Origin: a virus
Virus record (IMG/VR): IMGVR_UViG_3300032285_005007
Span: 1-58,084 of that record
DNA: 58,084 bases
Reading direction: 5' to 3' (one strand)
Made by a program: the position numbers and the translations under genes. The notes under the pieces are model-generated. The model saw only the letters and a program-made list of their open reading frames with translations. It was not told the origin of the DNA and ran no database searches. Positions 32,669 through 39,993 of this stretch are shown piece after piece (the first letter of the stretch is position 1; each line of letters starts with the position of its first letter).

Positions 32669-34573
32669 ATGAAAAACCTTTTATTGTCTTTGTTATTCTT
32701 AGTAGTAACTTTTAACGTGTTTTCCCAAGCACCAAATGCACCAGGAAATGGTATTTATGCCATAATCCATCCAACTTATCAAGTAGCTCCTACCGCTACA
32801 GGTTTCACAACCGCTAACGTAACGTTGCAAAACACTACATTAACGAAATTTACCGCAACTCAATTTCGTGTGTTTTATGACAAAATTGCATTTACAAATG
32901 CTACAGTTGCTCTAATTGGTTCTACAACCAACTTGGACATGCAATATGTAGTTAATGCAGCTAATGGTTACATTACTATTACGCTTGTATACACAGGTGC
33001 TTCATCTACCTATACTTTAGCAGGTGGTGAAAGATTTGCAATTACATTTACACATGCCGCTCCTGCTGTATTCAATAACTTAGCTTCAATTTCCAACTTA
33101 ACTTGGACAGGTGCTGCAACATTTTCACAATATGCTGCTAAACAAAATGGTATTGATACTACTTTAATATTACACAACTATGGTGGTCAATTTATCTTAC
33201 CAACATTTACATTTGCTGGTAACTTTACAAACACAACAGGTACAGCAGCTAAAAACTTACCATTAGCATTACAAACTCGCCCTGCAGGTGGTTCTACTTG
33301 GTCACAACATTCATCTTATTTAACGGATTTAAGTGGTAACTTTACATTTACAGTTAACTTAGATACAACTTATTGGGATGTACGTTTAGCAATCCAAGGT
33401 GATACAATGGGTATTGGAAATGCTATCTCAGCAACTGATGCACAATTAATTAATCAATGGGTATTAGGCAACTCAACAATGTCAGGATTTGATTATTATA
33501 CAGCTGATGTAAATGGCTCAAATAACGTAACAATTTCAGATGCCTATGGTGTATTTGCAAAAGTATCAGGTAACTTTACAGTATGGCCAAACAACGTTAA
33601 AAACGTTAAATTCTTTACAGCAACAGAATACGCTACAATCAATAACTCCGCTACCAACTACACTTCAACTATACCAGGTGTAACTAATTTCACATATGAA
33701 ATTATAGCAGGTCAACCATCCACAGTAACTTATTATGTAGCGGTACCTGGTGATGCGAATGGAACAGGATATCATATGGCTCGTCAAACACCAATTGAAA
33801 TCTTGATTGATCCAATCCCTGGAATTGAAAACCAAATCTACAATGTAATCGATAATACAGTAGAATATGATTTCCCAACTTCACAAATTGAAGTAAACGT
33901 ACCTCATTTATCTGTACAAGCAGGAAATTTAGTTAATATTCCTGTAAAAGTATTTACAAACGGACAAGAATTGAATTCATTGCAATTTGGATTGAAATAC
34001 GATCCAACAGTACTTGAATTTAAAAATGCTTACTCTACTTCAAACGTAATGAAATGGTTAACATTTATCAACCCAAATAACGACGAAATTAAATGGGGTG
34101 GATATGATGCAACTGATAACTTGAATCCATTACAAGATGGTGATGAGGTAATGACATTGCAATTTTTAGCTCTACAACCACAAACATCATGGTTAGAAAG
34201 CCCACTTTACACAACTGATAAATTTGCAGGAGCTACTAATTCAAAAGATCTTGAAATTACACCTACAAATGGAATTTTACAAGTACTTAAATCTATTGGT
34301 GGTAAAGTAATTGCTCCAAACACAATTGAAGTAAACCCAAATCCTGTATTAAACGATGTTGCTATTACATTTAACGTAACTTCAACTACAGATGCTCATT
34401 TAGCAATCTATGATTTGCAAGGTAGAAAAGTTGTTACAATATTGGAAGGACAATTACCAGCAGGACAATTCACATATGTAAAAGATTTAGGTAAATTAGC
34501 TCAAGGAATGTATGTAGTCAATTTATCCCTAGATAACGAAAACCCAATCAATACAAAGTTAATTAAACAATAA
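32669..34573 (+). CDS. Secreted cohesin-like protein with T9SS type A sorting domain
   Basis: A 634-residue protein with signal peptide (MKNLLLSLLFLVVTFNVFSQ). A dockerin-like calcium loop lies near residue 275 (DVNGSNNVTISDAYGVF), followed by a TSTIPGVTNF / YYVAVPGDANG module. Residues ~405-545 look cohesin-like (VPHLSVQAGNLVNIPVKV, LNSLQFGLKYDPTVLEF). The last ~85 residues are a T9SS type A sorting domain (VNPNPVLNDVAITFNV, LAIYDLQGRKV, GMYVVNLSLD). It should be exported through the host type IX system and anchored at the surface. It opens a block of exported proteins; the next gene starts 3 bases later. Confidence 0.85.
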   Translation: MKNLLLSLLFLVVTFNVFSQAPNAPGNGIYAIIHPTYQVAPTATGFTTANVTLQNTTLTKFTATQFRVFYDKIAFTNATVALIGSTTNLDMQYVVNAANGYITITLVYTGASSTYTLAGGERFAITFTHAAPAVFNNLASISNLTWTGAATFSQYAAKQNGIDTTLILHNYGGQFILPTFTFAGNFTNTTGTAAKNLPLALQTRPAGGSTWSQHSSYLTDLSGNFTFTVNLDTTYWDVRLAIQGDTMGIGNAISATDAQLINQWVLGNSTMSGFDYYTADVNGSNNVTISDAYGVFAKVSGNFTVWPNNVKNVKFFTATEYATINNSATNYTSTIPGVTNFTYEIIAGQPSTVTYYVAVPGDANGTGYHMARQTPIEILIDPIPGIENQIYNVIDNTVEYDFPTSQIEVNVPHLSVQAGNLVNIPVKVFTNGQELNSLQFGLKYDPTVLEFKNAYSTSNVMKWLTFINPNNDEIKWGGYDATDNLNPLQDGDEVMTLQFLALQPQTSWLESPLYTTDKFAGATNSKDLEITPTNGILQVLKSIGGKVIAPNTIEVNPNPVLNDVAITFNVTSTTDAHLAIYDLQGRKVVTILEGQLPAGQFTYVKDLGKLAQGMYVVNLSLDNENPINTKLIKQ

Positions 34574-34576
34574 GCT

Positions 34577-34894
34577 ATGTCAGAAGAAACAAACGAAGAC
34601 ACTTGGTCAGGCCTTAAAAAAACGATCATTGGAACTCTTACTACAGTTATTACTGGAGGTGGTGTATGGTTAGGAACAGCTCTTTATGGTGGCGGACACG
34701 ATGAAGAACCTAAAGAAGAAACCAAAACAGAACAACCTGCATCAGCTGCTCCTGTAATTGTAAACGTTCAACAAAACCAAGAAAACAAACAAAAAGTTGA
34801 AAATGGTGGTGGAACAGTAATTCGTGAGCGAGTAATTGAAAAACCAGCTCAACCAGCTGCACCTGTACAGAAACCACAAGAGGAATCATGGTAA
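34577..34894 (+). CDS. Small inner-membrane protein with long periplasmic-type tail
   Basis: A 105-residue protein with no cleavable signal. A short charged N terminus is followed by one hydrophobic segment at ~17-40 (IIGTLTTVITGGGVWLGTAL). The tail is hydrophilic and Glu/Pro/Gln-rich (NVQQNQENKQKVENGG, KPAQPAAPVQKPQEES). Its last 7 bases overlap the CsgG-family lipoprotein gene. A single-pass anchor with periplasmic tail beside an outer-membrane lipoprotein resembles an i-spanin/o-spanin pair, though the tail is not an obvious coiled coil. Function unproven. Confidence 0.55.
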   Translation: MSEETNEDTWSGLKKTIIGTLTTVITGGGVWLGTALYGGGHDEEPKEETKTEQPASAAPVIVNVQQNQENKQKVENGGGTVIRERVIEKPAQPAAPVQKPQEESW

Positions 34895-35616
34895 GATTTT
34901 TATTTATATTATTGACGCTAGGGCTGTTTTCTTGCAAAACAGCTCAAGCTCAAGGTGGTATAGGTACTGTTAAAACAGAACAATATCAAGCTGATTTTGA
35001 GAAAAAACAGTCACTTGATGTTGTATCGGACTATGATGGTTCTATTCAAGTTCCTATCCAATTGCTTAAAATTGGAATCAACGAGGAACTATATGAAATG
35101 TATCCTGAACTTAAAGACAAACGTGTTGGTTTAGGTGTAACAAACATTGTGATCGAATACCTTGAATATACTAATCGCTTTACGTTTACTGAGGAAAAAG
35201 AAGACATTAAGCAACGTATGATTGCTCAAGATAAAGCATCTGATAAAGGTATTTCATCAAACAAAATAGAGGTAAAAGGAAATGTAGTACTTGCAAAGTA
35301 TTTCGTTTACATTGAAGTTTATGATTTCAGTGTATCCGAAGACGAAATAGTTAAAGTAAATGGTCAACAAACCACTACTCAAACAACACGTTTAGGGTTG
35401 CAGATTAAATTCGTAGATGCTGAAACCGGCCAAATCATTGTAGGTTCAGGTTTAGGCGAGTCAAACACGGTAAAAATGTCGTCTATATTGGGAGATGTTA
35501 CCGATGAGGTAAAATTCAACCAATCTACAATTGGAATCTCAACTAAAAAAGCACTAGAAACTGCATCATCCCGAGTTGTATCACGATTAATTAGCAAAGG
35601 TGTATTCAAGAATTGA
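34888..35616 (+). CDS. CsgG-family outer-membrane lipoprotein
   Basis: A 242-residue protein with a lipoprotein signal (FILLTLGLFSCKTAQAQ; lipobox LFSC). The rest follows CsgG order: VGLGVTNIVIEYLEYTNRFT with EEKEDIKQRMIAQDK (the CsgG 'LVTAL...RF...ER..L..LL.E' region), VLAKYFVYIEVYDFSVSEDE, a strand pair TTRLGLQIKFVDAETGQIIV, and a C-terminal helix ALETASSRVVSRLISKGVF. CsgG forms a nonameric pore that exports curli subunits. No curlin-like gene is visible here. It may secrete the neighbouring proteins or open the outer membrane. Confidence 0.75.
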   Translation: MVRFLFILLTLGLFSCKTAQAQGGIGTVKTEQYQADFEKKQSLDVVSDYDGSIQVPIQLLKIGINEELYEMYPELKDKRVGLGVTNIVIEYLEYTNRFTFTEEKEDIKQRMIAQDKASDKGISSNKIEVKGNVVLAKYFVYIEVYDFSVSEDEIVKVNGQQTTTQTTRLGLQIKFVDAETGQIIVGSGLGESNTVKMSSILGDVTDEVKFNQSTIGISTKKALETASSRVVSRLISKGVFKN

Positions 35617-37142
35617 AAAAATACTTGTTTATATTGTTCCTGCTGTGTATATTTAATATAGACGCACAGACGTATAATTATAGTTATACTGACCCTTGTA
35701 CTGGGAATTTAAAAACAATAGTAGTTCCGATAAATGGTAATGTTACTGTTGCATATTACGGTGAATTAGGGTCATTTAACGCAAATGATTTTACAAACGG
35801 AAATTTTGAGGCGTGGGCAAGCAACATATTTAACCAATATGGGCAAGATTCACCATGTTCTCAAATTGTGGGGTTGGGAACGGCGGTTAACGTGACACAA
35901 AGTACAACTTTAAATGTTATGGGGATTTTAAATTCCCTATCAACAATAGCGAGTTTGACGGGTGGAGCAACAAATGTTCTAGGAGGAGCAGTTGGATCAG
36001 TATCCAATTCTTCTGGAGATGGAGAAAGTAACAATAATAACAACAATAACAAAAATGGAAACAACAGTGTCAGTAGCAATCCTAGTAATCCTAGTGGGAG
36101 TGGGGGTAGCGTCTCTAATCAGTCTAATCCAAACTCGCAGACCCAAAGTAGCGGAACGCAAGAAGGAACAGGAACAAGCAGTAGCGAAACTAGTGGAAAC
36201 CCTGAAGGAAGCGGGAGTGCCGGTTCTACCTCATCCACTGAAGGAGGAGGAAGTGAAGGAACAACCACAAGTAGTGGAGGTGAAAGTGGAGGAACCAGTA
36301 GTGATCCCGGTAGTGGAAGCACCAGTGGAAGTAGTAGTGGTGGAAATACCGGTGGTACTTCAGGAAACGGTAACGGTGGAGAAACCAGTTCGAATCAAGA
36401 AGGCTCGCAAACCACGTCAGAAAAAACAGAAGGCAAAACAAATATAACAGCCGGAGCTTCAACAACAGCTAAATCAACACCAACCTCTAAAGAGGGAGGT
36501 AAACCAAGTGTAGTCGCGTCAAGCGACTTCGTTGGTTTCAACTTCAGAAATTCAGACGTTAAATTAGGAGCCAAAGCAACTGGTGGTTATACAGCCATGA
36601 GATGGGATGGAAAACGAAGTTGGGGTGCATTAGCAGATTATACTTCAGCCTTAAAAGGTCCAAACATCACAGGTTTCTATGCTTGGATGAGACCTAAATC
36701 AGTCATTTTACTTTCAGGAACTGCAACTATTGGATTTGAAGGAAACAAATCCTTATATGGTACTATAGCATTTGGACAAATGTTCAAATTTAAAAAAGCA
36801 CCTACCCTCAAATTGGTTTATATGGCTACGGCATCATATGGTCAAGTCTATAGAGTATCATTTTTAGGAACAGCAGTAATTGGAGGTATAATGTATGATA
36901 TCAAAGTAGGTAAACGCATAGATATCAAGTTAATGGATTTAATGGTTTATGCTCCATATGTTTCATATTATAATGATGTTTTATTAAAGTCACCTTATGT
37001 AATGCTTCCTAGCATTGGAACAAACATAGGTATAACCAAGAAATTCAAATTTAACATAAACGCAGGAGGTGCTTGGGATTTAAAAACCGCAGCTCTAAAC
37101 TATACAGTAACATGTGGTACAAGAATATTGGTAGGACAATAA
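35613..37142 (+). CDS. Exported protein: signal peptide, Ser/Gly/Thr-rich linker, predicted C-terminal beta-barrel
   Basis: A 509-residue protein from a TTG start overlapping the previous stop (TTGA). Signal peptide MKKYLFILFLLCIFNIDAQ. Residues ~20-120 are folded-looking, ~130-300 are low-complexity Ser/Gly/Thr/Asn/Glu, and ~305-509 have repeated amphipathic strands (GFYAWMRPKSVILLSGTATI, LKLVYMATASYGQVYRVSFL) suggesting an outer-membrane barrel. The low-complexity part could span the envelope or reach outside. No family is recognised. It shares the coupled block with CsgG and the lectin. Confidence 0.6.
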   Translation: MKKYLFILFLLCIFNIDAQTYNYSYTDPCTGNLKTIVVPINGNVTVAYYGELGSFNANDFTNGNFEAWASNIFNQYGQDSPCSQIVGLGTAVNVTQSTTLNVMGILNSLSTIASLTGGATNVLGGAVGSVSNSSGDGESNNNNNNNKNGNNSVSSNPSNPSGSGGSVSNQSNPNSQTQSSGTQEGTGTSSSETSGNPEGSGSAGSTSSTEGGGSEGTTTSSGGESGGTSSDPGSGSTSGSSSGGNTGGTSGNGNGGETSSNQEGSQTTSEKTEGKTNITAGASTTAKSTPTSKEGGKPSVVASSDFVGFNFRNSDVKLGAKATGGYTAMRWDGKRSWGALADYTSALKGPNITGFYAWMRPKSVILLSGTATIGFEGNKSLYGTIAFGQMFKFKKAPTLKLVYMATASYGQVYRVSFLGTAVIGGIMYDIKVGKRIDIKLMDLMVYAPYVSYYNDVLLKSPYVMLPSIGTNIGITKKFKFNINAGGAWDLKTAALNYTVTCGTRILVGQ

Positions 37143-38110
37143 TATTACTCATATTATTTTCATGTAACTTGTTTTCCCAAACATTTACATATTCTGGTTA
37201 CATCAAAAATGCTGATGGTACAGGTGCTGTAAATGTACCTGTTAAATTATATAGACGTACAACTCCAACTTTAACTGGGTTTACTTCACAAAACAACTAC
37301 AATGGACATTCATATTATCGTTCTACTGGTTCGGCATATTGGACAGATGCAAGAACTGCTTGTACTAATATGGGGGGACATTTAGTTACAGTAACAACTG
37401 CTGCTGAAAATACCTTCATCTACAACTTATGGCCTTCGGGATGGATTGGTTTAACTGATGAAGTCACAGAAGGTACTTGGAAATGGGTTACCGGAGAAAC
37501 ATATTCTTACTCTTCCTGGAACCCAGGAGAACCAAATAATGCGGGAAATGAAGATTATGTACAATTTGTTGGGGGTGGTAAATGGAATGACTTACCTAAT
37601 AATCAATCATTACCTTACGTAATTGAATTTGACTATATAAACGATTACACTCCATGGGTGTTATACCAAACAGTATACACTAACTCCTCAGGATTATATT
37701 CAATTTCCCAATCAACGAACCCAGCAGTTGAATGGTATATTCAAATAGACGCCCCTACTCCAGTGACATCCCACACTATAACAGATTTTAGAGGTGTAAC
37801 CAATGTAGTACTAGGAACAACATCTGCAAAAAGTATAAACTGGTTGCAATACGATACAAACAATGATGGAAAAATAAGCGTCTCAGATGCTATCTACATC
37901 AATAGAAAACAAAACGGGCTAGCAACATTCTCTTACACATCTAGAATATTTACCCCAACACAATATACTTCTTTAACAACAGGTACAACCGATTTGCGCT
38001 CCACTATACCAGGTGTAAGCTCAATTACAATTACATCTCCTGTAAGTGGTACCACTACAGGAAACTATTATTTAATCGCTCCTGGGTACAAGGGGCAAGT
38101 AACCTATTAA
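37112..38110 (+). CDS. Secreted C-type lectin with dockerin-like module
   Basis: A 332-residue protein from the ATG at 37112, inside the end of the previous gene. Signal peptide IGRTIILLILFSCNLFSQ. Residues ~60-175 are a C-type lectin fold: HSYYRSTGSAYWTDARTAC, WIGLTDE (111-117), GTWKWVTGE, EPN (140-142) and WND (158-160). The EPN motif is the mannose-type calcium site in animal lectins. Residues ~245-332 hold a dockerin-like loop (DTNNDGKISVSDAIYI) and a RSTIPGV / NYYLIAPGY module also present in the 634-residue protein upstream. No T9SS domain is visible. It should bind glycans at the cell surface. Confidence 0.85.
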   Translation: MWYKNIGRTIILLILFSCNLFSQTFTYSGYIKNADGTGAVNVPVKLYRRTTPTLTGFTSQNNYNGHSYYRSTGSAYWTDARTACTNMGGHLVTVTTAAENTFIYNLWPSGWIGLTDEVTEGTWKWVTGETYSYSSWNPGEPNNAGNEDYVQFVGGGKWNDLPNNQSLPYVIEFDYINDYTPWVLYQTVYTNSSGLYSISQSTNPAVEWYIQIDAPTPVTSHTITDFRGVTNVVLGTTSAKSINWLQYDTNNDGKISVSDAIYINRKQNGLATFSYTSRIFTPTQYTSLTTGTTDLRSTIPGVSSITITSPVSGTTTGNYYLIAPGYKGQVTY

Positions 38111-38111
38111 T

Positions 38112-38603
38112 ATGAAACTAATACTTTTATTACTACTTCCATTATTTGCTTGCGCACAAGAAGGCGTTACAAACTTTCAACGAGCCAACAACATCAACAC
38201 CACCATATCCTGTGTTTATGTAGATACCGTGTTTGTAACCGCAAAGGTAAGGGAACTAGGCACACGTGATATTCGCTTTGGTATCAAACAAATTACTGAA
38301 GATGCTTTATCTGAAAAATATTGTTTGGATGATAAAGGTGATGCTATTAAAGTTGAAATATATTACTTTGGTATTCCAAAAAATACCATTCGAGTAATGG
38401 GGATAGAACGTTCAAATGTAATTACTCAAGTTGGAGTGCGTTTATATCATAATAACAGCAAATATGAAGGTATAGGTGAATCCGAAACCGAAATTACAGC
38501 AGTTTTAATCGAGGTAAAAGAAGGTGCCATTCCATTTGAAAAAATGACAGTATCCTCTGCCCTAAAAAAAGCAATAAATGAAGCTATTAGCAAAATGCCT
38601 TAG
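38112..38603 (+). CDS. Putative lipoprotein, distantly CsgG/YajG-like
   Basis: A 163-residue protein with a lipoprotein-type signal (MKLILLLLLPLFACAQ; lipobox LFAC). The mature part has strand-rich ITQVGVRLYHNNSKYEGIGE and a C-terminal helix TVSSALKKAINEAISKM, a layout like the last part of CsgG or YajG-type lipoproteins. It could assemble with the CsgG-family protein upstream. The last 26 bases overlap the next gene in another frame. Confidence 0.55.
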   Translation: MKLILLLLLPLFACAQEGVTNFQRANNINTTISCVYVDTVFVTAKVRELGTRDIRFGIKQITEDALSEKYCLDDKGDAIKVEIYYFGIPKNTIRVMGIERSNVITQVGVRLYHNNSKYEGIGESETEITAVLIEVKEGAIPFEKMTVSSALKKAINEAISKMP

Positions 38604-39030
38604 TATATTTTTCCCATTTATACTCTCAGCTCAAATCAAAATAGATGATGTTGGAGATGGATGGAAAGATAAAGTTGAACAAGCAATAGAGGTTGTAAAA
38701 CAATACGACCCTGAAAAATATACTTTATTAAAGGAAAATTGTGAGCATATCAGCTACTCACTTTTATCTTTCTCCACTACCGAAAATGGAACTACGATTT
38801 TAATTGCTCAAAAAGAAATAATAGCGGGAAATATAAACGATTTAGCTGCTACTTTAGTACATGAGTCTTTACATTTATATTTTTGGAGAAACAATATGAT
38901 ACTCCCAGAAAATGAAGAAGAAATACTATGTTACACATATGAACTTGAATTGCTTTTTAAAATACCTGATGTAGAACCGTGGTTAATAAGTCATGCAAAA
39001 AAGCAGATTGAACTTTATACAAATCCTTAA
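38578..39030 (+). CDS. Exported HExxH zinc metallopeptidase-like protein
   Basis: A 150-residue protein with signal peptide (MKLLAKCLSIFFPFILSAQ). The helix NDLAATLVHESLHLYFW holds HESLH (H95-H99), the zincin motif, and a following acidic helix (ENEEEILCYTYELELL, ~110-125) could give the third zinc ligand. Short secreted zincins of this kind are sometimes immunity or housekeeping proteases, so activity is not certain. It closes the exported block and precedes the holin-like gene by 23 bases, which hints at a role in envelope breakdown. Confidence 0.65.
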   Translation: MKLLAKCLSIFFPFILSAQIKIDDVGDGWKDKVEQAIEVVKQYDPEKYTLLKENCEHISYSLLSFSTTENGTTILIAQKEIIAGNINDLAATLVHESLHLYFWRNNMILPENEEEILCYTYELELLFKIPDVEPWLISHAKKQIELYTNP

Positions 39031-39039
39031 TATTTATAA
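39030..39039 (+). promoter_or_regulatory. Late-type upstream motif ATATTTATAA
   Basis: An exact motif copy overlapping the stop of the previous gene, followed by ACAAAAG, 14 bases before the holin-like ATG at 39054. Confidence 0.6.
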
Positions 39040-39053
39040 ACAAAAGAACGCTT

Positions 39054-39302
39054 ATGAGAAATTTTTTCAATCATCTATTCGATGACAACAATTCAATCAA
39101 CGAAAAATCAGTTGTTGGATTTATAGCATTTTTTATGCTATGTGTAGCACTAATAGTAGATTTAGTTACTGGTGCTTATGGTAACCCATTATTGATCAAC
39201 AAATTTATTTTTGATGGCTTTATGGTAATTGTATTAGGGTCATTCGGAATTGCTTCCGTTGACAAGTGGATTAACAAAAAAAATGATAAAAACGAAGAGT
39301 AA
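39054..39302 (+). CDS. Holin-like membrane protein
   Basis: An 82-residue protein with two hydrophobic segments, VVGFIAFFMLCVALIVDLV (~20-38) and FIFDGFMVIVLGSFGIASV (~51-69), separated by a short turn, and a charged end KKNDKNEE. Size, topology and direct coupling (TAATG) to the endolysin gene fit a class II-type holin that times lysis by opening the inner membrane. The sequence itself is not matched to a named holin family. Confidence 0.7.
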   Translation: MRNFFNHLFDDNNSINEKSVVGFIAFFMLCVALIVDLVTGAYGNPLLINKFIFDGFMVIVLGSFGIASVDKWINKKNDKNEE

Positions 39303-39913
39303 TGAGTTTAAAAAGTTTACAAGAAAAAATTGGAGTAACAGCTGATGGAGCTTTTGGTCCAGGTACGTTAAAAGCCGCAATGGCGTTTTACAAATTAACC
39401 CCAGTACGTGCAGCACATTTCTTTGCACAAACAGCACATGAAACTGGTGAGTATAAATTATTTAGTGAAAACCTAAACTATTCAGCAGCAGGTTTGCAAG
39501 GTACTTTTGGAAAATATTTCCCTGGAACATTGGAAGAATCTTACGCTCGTAACCCTGAAAAAATTGCTAACCGCGTTTATGCAGACAGAATGGGTAACGG
39601 AAACGAAGCTTCAGGTGACGGATGGAAATACAGAGGTCGTGGTGCATTGCAATTGACTGGAAAAGCAAATTATAAAGCATTTGCAGACTATTTAGGAAAA
39701 CAAGAAATCATGGAAACACCGGATTTAGTTGCTACAACATATGCATTTGAATCAGCAATGTTCTTCTTTGACAAAAACAAATTATGGTCAATTTGTGATC
39801 AAGGTGTAAATGAAGCTGCTATTTTAGCATTGACAAAACGCATCAACGGAGGTACTAATGGTTTAGACCACAGAAAATTGTTAACTAACAAATATTACGG
39901 ATACGTAAAATAA
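39302..39913 (+). CDS. Endolysin, glycoside hydrolase family 19 (chitinase-like)
   Basis: A 203-residue enzyme. A short peptidoglycan-binding-like start (GVTADGAFGPGTLKAAMAFY) leads into a GH19 domain: HFFAQTAHETGEYKLFSENL with E47 and E56, ANRVYADRMGNGNEASGDGW, and KYRGRGALQLTGKANY. GH19 lysozymes cut the glycan strand at the end of infection. There is no signal peptide, so release should depend on the holin-like protein before it. A terminator follows 22 bases later. Confidence 0.9.
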   Translation: MSLKSLQEKIGVTADGAFGPGTLKAAMAFYKLTPVRAAHFFAQTAHETGEYKLFSENLNYSAAGLQGTFGKYFPGTLEESYARNPEKIANRVYADRMGNGNEASGDGWKYRGRGALQLTGKANYKAFADYLGKQEIMETPDLVATTYAFESAMFFFDKNKLWSICDQGVNEAAILALTKRINGGTNGLDHRKLLTNKYYGYVK

Positions 39914-39935
39914 TTGTTTCTCTAGAAATAATTTG

Positions 39936-39961
39936 GAGCCCCATTTAGGGGCTCTTTTTTT
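39936..39961 (+). terminator. Rho-independent terminator after endolysin
   Basis: Perfect 7-bp stem GAGCCCC / GGGGCTC with ATTTA loop and seven T. It separates the lysis genes from the tail fibre unit. Confidence 0.9.
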
Positions 39962-39977
39962 CCTTATATACTTTCCA

Positions 39978-39987
39978 ATATTTATCA
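39978..39987 (+). promoter_or_regulatory. Variant late-type motif ATATTTATCA
   Basis: It differs from the consensus at one base. It lies between the terminator and the fibre gene, 6 bases before the ATG at 39994. Confidence 0.45.
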
Positions 39988-39993
39988 TCCGAC

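Noticed and set aside
35992-36447. Open frame of 151 codons on the + strand inside the 509-residue exported protein, and minus-strand frames at 35861-36465
   Set aside because: They lie in the Ser/Gly/Thr low-complexity stretch, where biased codons open all frames. The main frame has a signal peptide and couples to CsgG.
37112-38110. C-type lectin as target of a diversity-generating retroelement
   Set aside because: There is no reverse transcriptase or template repeat in the window, and the lectin codons show no unusual AAC/AAT clustering at binding positions.
34888-38603. A complete curli operon
   Set aside because: Only a CsgG-type protein is recognisable. I see no CsgA/CsgB repeats and no clear CsgE or CsgF.
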